Shown in pieces: positions 11,164 through 20,400 of a stretch of 64,000 nucleotides of DNA (the first letter of the stretch is position 1; each line of letters opens with the position of its first letter). The position numbers and the translations under genes were made by a program. The notes under the pieces are model-generated. The model worked only from the letters and a program-made list of their open reading frames with translations, did not search any database and was not told the DNA's origin. The DNA is from Phaeosaccion multiseriatum (lineage: Eukaryota > Ochrophyta, other classes). The stretch covers positions 4,650,001-4,714,000 of the forward strand of contig OZ218953.1 in the NCBI GenBank assembly GCA_965112735.1, read 5' to 3'.

Positions 11164-12700
11164 TTAGTCCAGGATCTTGCTGATGACGCCGGCCCCCACC
11201 GTCCTTCCTCCCTCCCTCAGTGCGAATCTGAGCCCCTCCTGTACCACAGTGGGGGTGATGAGCTCAATCTCCAGTGTGGTGTTGTCTCCGGGCATGACCT
11301 GCCGAGGAGTGGGCGGGCGGGGGAGGGGGGGAAGGACGGTGAGTTTCTTTGGAGGAAAGGGAGAGAGAAATCAAAGTGATTGAGTTTGCCGTGGATGTCA
11401 ACACACGAACCAACCAATGAAGCAGTCGGGGGCGGGTGTACTCAAGTCAAGTAGCGGACTGCATATATCCGACCACTCCCTCCCCCAAGCTTCCATCTTC
11501 TGCCCCCTGTGTTTGCCTCTTCCTCTTTTCTCCCCCTCCCCCCCCCGGCCCGGCCCAGATTGATCTCCCCTCGCACCCCCTCCCTTCTCTCCCCTTACCA
11601 TCTCTGTGTCTCCGGTGAGTCGAACGTTTCCGGTAACGTCCGCCGTTCGGATGAAGAACTGCGGCCTATAGTTGTTGAAGAAGGGCGTGTGCCTGCCTCC
11701 CTCCTCCTTGTTGAGCACGTACACCTCCGCCTCGAATTTGGTGTGACACGACACTGTGCCAGGCTTTGCGAGCACCTGAGCGCAACAGAGAGGAGAGGAA
11801 AGGGGCAGCCATCCAACCAACCAACCAACCAACCAACCAACGGAGGACAACAGAGTCAGCCACGCGACACAAAAAAGGGAGTGATGGAGAAATACGAGTC
11901 CTCAATGAACAAAACTGAAGCTGAAACTGGAACCGAAGGAACAAACGAGCAGGGAGCAAACAACAACAACAACACTCCCTGTTCACTCACCTGTCCTCGC
12001 TCAATGTCCTCTCTCTTGAGCCCTCTCAGCAGCGCCCCGATGTTGTCCCCTGCCTGCCCCTGCTCCAGCAGCTTCTTGAACATCTCCACCCCCGTGCACG
12101 TGGTCGAGGCGGTGGCCTTGAGCCCCACCACTTGTACTTCATCGCCAACCTGTGAGTCAGAGTGGCATGTACGTCAGCAAGGATATGTGACACGTTAGCA
12201 TTGGATATGAATCTATTCATTTCGTTCTAGCGAGGGCCAGCCAGCGGGTCGGAGAGGGAGGGGAGACGGAGGGGAAAGGGTCTCACAGAATCGTTGGTAT
12301 GACAACAAGGACAAGGACGCAAGTCATCCCTTTCTGTCCATCCGTCTGTCTGTCTGTCTCTCTGTCTGTCTGTCTGTCTGTCTGTCTGTGTGTCTGTGTG
12401 TCTGTCTGTATGTCTGTGTGTCTGTCTGTCTGTGTGTCTGTGTGTCTGTCTGTCTGTCTCTGTGTCTGTCTGTTTGTGTGTCTGTGTGTCTGTGTGTGTC
12501 TGTCTGTCTGTGTGTCTGTCTGTCTGTCCTGTCTTGTGTCTGTGTGTCTGTCTGTCTGTCTGTCTGTCTGTGTGTCTGTCTGTGTGTCTGTCTGTCTATG
12601 TGTCTGTGTGTCTGTCTGTCTGTCTCTGTGTCTGTCTGTTTGTGTGTCTGTCTGTCTGTGTGTCTGTCGGTCTGTCCTGTCTTGTGTCTGTGTGTCTGTG

Positions 12701-12763
<63 letters not shown>

Positions 12764-15423
12764 GTGTCTGTCTGTATGTCTCTGTGTCTGTCTGTTTGTG
12801 TGTCTGTGTGTGTGTCTGTCTGTCTGTGTGTCTGTCTGTCTGTCTGTCCTGTCTTGTGTCTGTCTGTCTGTGTGTCTGTCTGTCCGTCTGTCTGTGTGTC
12901 TGCCTATAATCACGTACATTGAGAACTCCCTGCTCTACCCTGCCGGTCACCACAGTCCCTCGTCCTGCGATGGAGAAAACGTCCTCCACAGGCATCAAGA
13001 AGGGCTTGTCCAATGCTGCACAAGGAGGGAAAGGAAAGGAAAGGGAAGGGGGGGGGGGGGGAGGAAAGAAGTATCACAGCAGTACAGGGCAGAACAGGAC
13101 AGACATGATCGAGGTGAGAGGGCTGGAGGGAGGGCTGAAGGGAAGGGAGGTGCAACTAAGAAGGAAGACAAAACACAGAGGGGAGAGAGGCGAGCCCCTC
13201 GTTTCCTCCTCCTCCCTCGCAGGGCCCCGCCAGAGGGTGACAAGAGACATCAGCGGGGGGGATGATGGAACGCTGGCCGCAAGCAATCACTCAGGATGGA
13301 AGGCAAGCGATTACTCACCGCGCTCGGGGATTGGGATGTGCTCATCCACAGCGTTCATGAGCTCCATAATCTGATGGATGGAACAGGCAAGGAAGCACGC
13401 CGGACCGGAGACCGGAGCAGCAGTAAGAGAGGTTATTCTACGTACCAACCAACTGACCGATAGACATATGCAGTACAGTGTGTACCTGCACCACACAGTA
13501 CCGCACCACCGCACCTTTTCTGAGCCAATTTCGGGCGTCTTTCCCTCCAGGGCTGCCAGCGCAGATCCTCTGATCATAGGGATGTTCTCTCCATCAAACT
13601 CGTAGAATGTCAGCAGCTCCCTAATCTCCATCTCCACCAGCTCGAGAAGCTCCTCGTCATCGACCATGTCCACCTTGTTCATAAACACAACGATGTGGGG
13701 GATGCCCACCTGCAAGGAGGAGGAGGAGAGGGAGGGGGAGGAGAAGGAGGAGGAGGAGGAGGAGGGGTAGGAGGAGGGGAGGGGTAAGACGGAGGAAAGG
13801 GCTTTCCGCCTGAGAGTGGTCCCTCTTCTCAGTCGCTCGCGCAGGTCTGGTCTTTGTTGTGCGGTGACATTCAGATGCAATTCAGATTGAGCCCGCACCT
13901 GTCTTGCCAGCAGAATGTGCTCCCTCGTTTGGGGCATTGGCCCATCTGTGGCGGACACAACGAGGATGGCCCCGTCCATCTGCGCCGCTCCGGTAATCAT
14001 GTTCTTGACGTAGTCTTGGTACAGAAGCGCGTACACACGCCCACAGAGAGAGAGAAGGAGGGAGGGCGAGAGAGAGGGGAGGGAGGGAAGAGAGGTTCCA
14101 GTAAGGTGTTCTGTTCTTTGTGCTTGCCCACCCCCCTACTCGATAGGACCATCGCCTGATCATGATCATAAAGATCGTTGCTGCACTGCAGACTCATATT
14201 CTCGCTCATCCGAAGGCGGAGTGCGCACTGACTGAGGCGCATGGCACAGCATACAAGCAGCAACTCTGATGTGATGTGATGCACGCCATGCGCTCTGCCC
14301 TCCAACCCCCTCCTCCGTGGTGCCCGTCATACCCTCCTCTCCGCGTGGATGGCGTTCCTCCACTTACCAGCGTGCCCTGCAAGGTGGAAAAGAGGTGGAA
14401 GAGTGGCGTCAGATGCCAACAACGAAGGAACACAAAAGAGGGCAGCCAGGGATGCGTCAGAGGAGAAACGCAACGGAATGACAGTGACAATGCGGCGAAC
14501 GTGGACGCCTCTTCTTCTATGGGTATTTCTCGATCCGGCTGCTCCTTCTCTTCCTCCGTCGCGCATAAGACGCCTTCCTCCCCGCTCTCTCTCTCTCTCT
14601 ATAGCTTGCCTGGGCAGTCCACGTGCGACACATGGTTCTTGTTTGTGGAGTACTCCACGTGTGCTGTGTTGATAGTGATCTTCCTCGCCTTCTCTTCTGG
14701 CGCCTGGAAGGTAGATAACGATGAAGGAGGGAGTGAGTCAGCAGGGGAGGCAGAAATGCGTCTGAAGGCCTTTGTGTAAGCTCCCTGATGCCCGCAAAGC
14801 CCGCTACTTCTGTCGTGTGCAAGAATCTCTTTAGGGGGCTGCCCGACTGACCTTGTCGATGTCCTCGTACGTTTGGCCGTCGGCAAGCCCATGGTCTGAG
14901 AGCACCTTCGTGATGGCCTGTGAGAGAAAGTGGGTCAGTGGGGGAAAAGGGCAGGGCATCAGGGCAATAAGCAGTGAGTCGAAGAGAGTTAAAGCACCGT
15001 AACGCCGGAACCAGTAGAGCCACACGACTACGAAAGAACCATTCTTCACACACGCCGATTCTACCAGCAGCAGATCACAGAGGTGGCTCACGAGGACATA
15101 GATGAGCACATAGATACTCCCCTCTCTTGACTCTCTCCACTCACCGCCGTCAAGGTGGTCTTCCCGTGATCGACGTGACCAATGGTGCCGATGTTGAGAT
15201 GGGGCTTCTCACGAGTGTACGTGGAGCTCGATCGAGCGGCAAGAGCTCTGCTGCACTGCAGCAATGACGAGGGGGCGGCTCGGCGTGCGGCGGAAGAGAG
15301 CGATGAAGAAGAGGGCAACAGCAAGTTCAGCGAAGAGAAACCGGCCCGCTGAACAGCGGTGGCCGCTGCTCCCGCAGGCCCTCTTCGCGCCCACAGGTTG
15401 GCAGATCGCAAGACGAGCGTCAT
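11164..15423 (-). CDS. TUFM: Mitochondrial translation elongation factor Tu (459 aa, 11 exons)
   Basis: Minus-strand exons are 15423-15145, 14917-14852, 14703-14610, 14376-14368, 14014-13899, 13709-13515, 13370-13319, 13015-12918, 12149-11991, 11775-11599 and 11298-11164. All joins keep frame. The GTPase motifs are intact: GHVDHGKT (82-89), DCPGH (144-148) and NKVD (199-202), followed by domains 2 and 3 ending VISKILD. EF-Tu delivers aminoacyl-tRNA to the ribosome. The ~70-residue presequence is rich in Arg, Ser and Ala without a signal peptide, so mitochondria are the target; heterokont plastids normally encode their own EF-Tu. Exon 4 is only 9 nt, in phase 1, and completes Gly147-His148-Ala149 of the G3 motif. 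Intron 3 has a GC donor. Intron 8 holds a ~575-bp (TGTC)n satellite. Confidence 0.95.
12330..12904. repeat. (TGTC/TGTG)n satellite in EF-Tu intron 8
   Basis: About 575 bp of TGTC units mixed with TGTG. Short interruptions containing cctgtcttgtg recur near 12535, 12675 and 12850, which suggests higher-order duplication of ~150 bp blocks. It sits inside intron 8 of the EF-Tu gene. Long open frames on both strands here (Cys/Val/Ser on plus, Arg/Gln/Thr/Asp on minus) are by-products of the repeat. Confidence 0.9.
14368..14376 (-). other. TUFM: 9-nt micro-exon of the EF-Tu gene
   Basis: Nine bases (GGCACGCTG on the coding strand) lie between an acceptor ending ccttgcag and a donor gtaagtg. Without them the invariant DCPGHADYVKN of EF-Tu cannot be made; with them Gly-His-Ala is restored in frame. 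His148 is the conserved catalytic histidine of the G3 motif, so splicing of this exon is essential. Confidence 0.9.
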
Positions 15424-15688
15424 CTTCGAGATTGATCGATGAAGAGGGGGCGGCTGTGGGTAACCAAGCCGGATACGGGGTGTCAGGACAGAATGTAGAG
15501 GAGTATGGGAAAGGACGGATCTCTCTTCTTTGGTGGGGAAGGTGGGAGCAGAGACGAAGAAGGAGGTCTTGACAGGGGGGGCGACGGGAACGGACACGGA
15601 GAGCTGGAGGCGTTGGATATTTCTTATTAAGCTGCTTCCGAAAGCCAAGAAGCCAGCGCTTGCCTGCGGCCAGAAGCCCGAAGCCATC

Positions 15689-15962
15689 GGCTCCAGGCGA
15701 GGTTTCTCGGGCTCCCGATAAAGCAGAAGCCTGCAGCGGCCTGCGGCCGAAAGTAAGAAGCCTGCGGCTGGCCTGCGGCCAGAAGCCTGCAGAAAGTAGC
15801 GAGAAGCCTGCCAAGTCCCCCATTTTTCTCCCAGCCTGAGAAGCCTGAAGCCTGACCACTGGCCTGCGGCCAGAAGCCTGCGCTGGCCTGCGGCCAGAAG
15901 CCCGAAGCCTGGAGGGGGCTACGGCCCAGAAGCCTAAAGCCCGAGAAACCTCGCCTGGAGCC
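15689..15962. mobile_element. Small element with perfect 23-bp terminal inverted repeats (copy A)
   Basis: The 23 bases at 15689-15711 (beginning ggctccaggcgagg) are the exact reverse complement of 15940-15962. The interior is a degenerate tandem array of cctgcggccagaagc-like units and has no coding capacity. A second, diverged copy with the same ends lies at 36981-37142. A further partial end (gagaaacctcgc) follows to about 16025. This fits a non-autonomous MITE-like or foldback element; no transposase is seen in the window. Confidence 0.65.
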
Positions 15963-16227
15963 GAAAGCCAGGAGGGGGCTACGGCTTTGAAGCCAGGAGC
16001 CAGAGAAACCTCGCGCGGGGGCCGATTACCTGATTGATTATGGCGCCAGCCGGCCTGATTATTGATTATGGCCGGCGTACACCGTAATCTTGTCCAGGGT
16101 CGAACCCTACATACTTCCGGACACTCTGCAGGCGCGGGCTATCTCCTGTCGATGCCCAGAAGGGTTAGAGGGGGGCGCGGCGGCGAATGCATCGGCGGCT
16201 CTCCCGGGTATCCAGAGCAAGGCATGG

Positions 16228-16293
16228 CTCCACTCTTGAACCATCGATACGAGTGAAGCCCTCCACTCTTGAACCATCGATACGAGTGAAGCC
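16228..16293. repeat. 33-bp perfect tandem duplication
   Basis: The unit starting ctccactcttgaaccatcga at 16228 is repeated exactly at 16261. On the minus strand it reads as two copies of an 11-residue block without a stop, but I found no supporting gene around it. Identity of the copies implies a recent duplication. Confidence 0.85.
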
Positions 16294-16415
16294 ATGGCGT
16301 GTTGAGGATAGCCCGCAGAGCTTCCCAGACGTTCGCCGCCCCGCCCCCCTCGAACCCTTTGGTCCAAACAAACGCTATTGTGCGGAACAAGTCGACTGCC
16401 CATCTCGCCGAGCCT

Positions 16416-17087
16416 TCACCGGAGCAGAGTATCCAGCCCATCCAAATCGAGTGTGACGTAGGCCTTGTACGGCTCCGCCCCGTAGCCCCCGTTGCCGCCA
16501 CCAATGCCCATTAGCCGCGACGCCCACCCGGGCCCAATCGTGGAGTTGAGGCCGATAAACACCAAGGACAGGCCCAGCATAAAGTAGCTCACCCGGGTGA
16601 GTCCCAGCGCCTTTTCAAACTCTTCCCAAAAAGAAGACGCCATAGGTCCGTCTTCCTCGCTCCCATCCGTTGCGGTGAGCACTCCGTCTGTATCTCTGTC
16701 TCCCAAGCCTGTGATCCGAAACATCGGCCCTTCGTCTGCTCCCCCTCCTTTATCCCCCCCCGCTTCTCCTTTCCCAGCTCCCCGCGCCCCCCAAGCAGTG
16801 CTGAACGTTTGGTCGAAGTCTGACTCTTGCCCCTCGCCACTTGCACTGTCATCCTCTGCACCAAAGAGCCGAGCGCGGGCACTGCGTCTTCTCCCCCAAG
16901 CCTCAGCAGAAGGCACCCTTCTTCCTACAGCCCCAAACGCAGCAGCCACTTGTGCGGATGCAGGTCGAAGCTGCGACATTGCATAGGGACTCGGCCCCAC
17001 AAAGCCCCTTGCCCTCCCGACTCCCACCGCCAAGAGAGAGCAGACCAGCGGACTGCTGCCGCGCGCCCTCTTTCTCCCCCTCGCCAT
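16416..17087 (-). CDS. Plastid-targeted single-TM protein of unknown function (223 aa)
   Basis: A single exon. The first ATG is at 17087, giving a basic start (MARGRKRARG), a hydrophobic core (SPLVCSLLAVGVG) and then RARG-FVGPSP. The Phe after a small residue fits a heterokont bipartite plastid presequence. The middle is Arg/Ala-rich and then acidic and Gly-rich. One confident membrane helix lies at about residues 166-186 (VSYFMLGLSLVFIGLNSTIG), preceded by an amphipathic FWEEFEKALG and followed by a Gly-rich tail. I do not recognise the family. It is head to head with the GCP4 gene, 363 bp apart. A spliced C-terminus is possible, because the last ~15 residues are less protein-like. Confidence 0.6.
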   Translation of the reverse strand: MARGRKRARGSSPLVCSLLAVGVGRARGFVGPSPYAMSQLRPASAQVAAAFGAVGRRVPSAEAWGRRRSARARLFGAEDDSASGEGQESDFDQTFSTAWGARGAGKGEAGGDKGGGADEGPMFRITGLGDRDTDGVLTATDGSEEDGPMASSFWEEFEKALGLTRVSYFMLGLSLVFIGLNSTIGPGWASRLMGIGGGNGGYGAEPYKAYVTLDLDGLDTLLR

Positions 17088-17450
17088 ATGCTTCCCCACT
17101 TCAACACTGCCCTAAAAAAGAGATGGATACACAAAGATACGCACAGAGAGAGGAGAGGGAGGTAAGAGAAATACCAGAGAGAGGGAGGAGAGGGAGAAGA
17201 GAAAAGGGGCAAAAACAAGGGAAGGGGTTTCCAGACTGGGATCCTTGGATGCTTTGGTTTTGAACTCTTTGCCACTTTTTCAACTTTCCCCTTCCTCAAA
17301 CTCTCTCTCTGCTCTTTGACCTGTTGCGGCCTCTGTTGGCAACCCCTTCTGCGGTAGTCCTGCGTTTGCGTCTGTTCTCTTTTGTGGAACGCCGTCAGCC
17401 CCATGTCTGAACGATGTAGGTCCTGGTGAGGCAAGGAGGTAGTCTCGACG
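17088..17450. promoter_or_regulatory. Divergent promoter region, 363 bp
   Basis: It separates the start codons of the small plastid protein (left) and GCP4 (right). The left half is purine-rich (gagagaggagagggag). No specific box was recognised. Confidence 0.45.
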
Positions 17451-20400
17451 ATGCAACACGAGGTGCTTGCTGCGTGTTTAGGGCACGCCGGCAGCATCAT
17501 CAAGGCTCACCGTACAAACTGTGGAGGCAGCAGCGGTAGCGACTGTGGGGGCAGGCCCGTGTTCATCGTAGACCGCACCATCGACTTTCTCTCGGCGCAA
17601 GAGAGGCAGGCCATCGACAAAATCGTCGTGCTGGGCGGTCATTACCTCCAACTGCAGAGCTTCGCAGAGCCGTACCGCCACAACGGTACTTCCCAGGTTG
17701 CAGCGCCAGCAGCGGCGAGGGCTTCGGGCGCCACAGACCATGGCAAAGCGGGGGGCATGTTTGGATATCTCCTGGCCTCAGCCGCGCAAGCCGGAGGTGC
17801 AGGTGCAGTAGCCGGAGAGTCTCTGCCTCAGCCGTCGAGTCGGCCTCTGCCTCCGTCCTCGGGCGGCAGCCTGTATCTCAGGGCCATGCGGGCGGGCGTG
17901 GAAGAAGTGCTGCTGCGCTACGTGTCCAAGCTGGTGCAGGTGGAGCAGGAGTGCATGGCGGACCCGTCCCTCCCCGTGTCTCACATACACCACAGAACGC
18001 GGGAGTATCAGCTCATCTTCCCGTATCTAGTGCAGGTATGAAAGGTCAACTACTCTGACTACTCTTTCGTGGTGTTGGCGCTGAAGTCCGCTGGCTGTCC
18101 ACCTCTTCCTTTGGACTCGGCTCTTCCGTTCGATCAAGGGCACCAGCGCGGCGACGGGGGCGTGAGGGGGAGGAGCTGTGGAGCCCTGCCGCACCTTGCG
18201 CGTGCTTTTGTTCTGTTCAGCTGTGAATGCACGCCTGTTTGTGCTTCCATTTGGTGCGGAGGGGGGGGGCGCTCCTTCTCTCCCGCTCTATCGGTGGCAG
18301 TTTCTATGCACTTTGTGTCGGCAACTTACAATTCGATTCTCTGCTGTCCGCTTCTCTGATTATCACGTAGGTCTGTGACGTGGCCCAGGAGCGGCGTTTG
18401 AAGGGCGGGGCGCTTCTGCAGCAGCTCTACAGGAGTTCCCGAGTGGGAACACCGGCTGTGCGCAGCACCCTCGAGCGCCTGCTGTGGCACTGCCAACAAG
18501 TTTGGTACAATCAGGTAATATACGGAAGGTGGACGACTCCATGGCCTCACAATGAGTGAACCAACCACCCTTCCCTCTGCGGGTGTGTAAGCATCTCACT
18601 CATGCGGCGTGTTCCCGTATATGTCTGCCTCCCACTCTTACGACCCACTCTTACACTACTTGTTCCTCTCACTCTGTGCCCCCAAGTCTCTAGCGTGGCT
18701 GCTGCACGGTGTGCTTGTGGACCCCCAGCTCGAGTACATGGTGCAATACAATCGCTCCAAGCAGCGCCGCTACGGCCACGCACACGTCGCCGCTCTCATC
18801 GCCGGCAAGGCGACGAACAGCAGCGCAGATGCCACCTATCCTCAGCTGCACCACCCGCAGCAGCATCAGCAGCAGCCGCAGCAGCACTCGCATATAGGAG
18901 GAACAGAAGGGGCCAGTGCGAACAGCGAGACGGCAGAACACGAATGGAACACCGACTACACGCTGAAGCAAAGCATGCGGCCCACTGACTACATTCCTGC
19001 CAAGCTCGCGTATCGAATACTCTTTGTGGGCAAGGCCGTTCGCGTGCTCTTGCGGGTGGGAGGGGCAGGCCATGGGGCAGAGGGGGGAGGAGGGGGGGGG
19101 CTGGCAGGCTTTGCGACGGGCTTTGGAGACACACACCACGCAAGAGAGCGCGGAAGGCGGCGGCGGAGGAGGAGGCCAGCAGGGTATGAGGACGACCGAA
19201 GCGGAAGAAGGACGCGCAGCCGTAGCAGCAGCAGTAGTAGTACCAGCAGCAGCAGCAGCAGCGGTGGTGAGGATGAGGAGGGGAGAGAGGAACGTGACTG
19301 CACCGGAGAAGATGAGGAGCAGCAGGAGCGAGAGGCGCTGGCGCTATTTGCCGAGCAGTGGGAGGGCCTGAAAAGAAGGCCCACTTTCCACTTGCTCTCC
19401 GTGGAGGAGGTGAGTCCGTGCCTTGCTTGAGCTGCACTTGGGCCCAATTATTGCTGTTTTCCCTCGGCTCCTCAAGTCGCTCTCGCTGTCTCTCCCTCTC
19501 CTTCTCTCTCTCAATTGGTGCGATGGGAGGTGCGGGTGGTGGAGGGGAAGGTTCTTTTCAATGCACTGATGTGATTGCCTCTGCAAGGGTCCGAGCAAGG
19601 GAGGGGCTCCGAGTCTGCATCTGTCCCTTTCAGAGTCAATCACCAGCCTCATGCCCCCCTCTCCGATGGTTGGCACCCCACCCCTTGGCACACACACATA
19701 CGCACACACACACATATATACATACGCACACGCACACACGCGCACATCCAGGCTGTGGAGAACATTGCTGATCTGGTGGCGAAGCACTTGTACCGGAGGG
19801 TGGTGGAGCAGGCCAGGCTGCCTCAGCACCTCGCCGCAATCAAGGTGAGAGCATTGATATCAACAAGACGAGGTGGACAGGCAGGCGAGGGAGTAGGAGC
19901 AATTGGTTACTGCCCCCTCCCCTCCTATGTTAAACCAATCAACCAATGAATAGATCGACCGTCTCTCTTAATCTCTCTTCAACTCTCCCTCCCTCCCTCC
20001 CCCCCCTTCCCAGGACTTCATGCTCCTCGGCCATGGTGACCTTTTCCACGCCCTCCTAACCGAGGGGCGAGGCATCATGGTGCATGCCAAGCCCACCGCC
20101 AAAGCTGCCGCTGACCTCAACGCGGGGCCTTATGCGATGGCTGCGAGGGCGTGTCAGCTGGATGAAGATGAGAGCTTTCTGAGGACCCGTCTCGTATTGG
20201 ATTTGCCCTACTTTAGTAAAGGGGACTTCAGGAGCGTGGCAGGCTTTCGAATGGCCGGGGATGCTCGACACTCCATGGTGAGGAGAAGGAGGGTGAGGGG
20301 AGGAGGGAGGGAGGAGTGAGTGGGACCCGTTACACCTGAACAGCTCTACCTTAAACTGAACATTGGCTTCCTTGCTCGCTCGTTTTTGTGTGCTCGCTCG

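Larger units (their letters stand above)
15424..16415. other. Intergenic region, 992 bp, repeat-rich
   Basis: It lies upstream of EF-Tu and downstream of a small leftward plastid gene. It contains the terminal-inverted-repeat element at 15689-15962, a partial further end to 16025, and a 33-bp tandem duplication at 16228-16293. The left part must hold the EF-Tu promoter. No convincing gene was found. Confidence 0.5.

Noticed and set aside
12324-13013. Long open frames rich in Cys/Val/Ser (plus) and Arg/Gln/Thr/Asp (minus)
   Set aside because: They are direct translations of the TGTC satellite in EF-Tu intron 8 and extend from a real exon only by chance openness.
15209-15859. Minus-strand open frame extending EF-Tu upstream through the repeat element
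   Set aside because: The ATG at 15423 starts a normal mitochondrial presequence; the upstream part is translated repeat DNA without its own good start.
16095-16125. tRNA T-arm-like string (ggtcgaaccc)
   Set aside because: No acceptor stem, anticodon arm or D-arm could be built around it.
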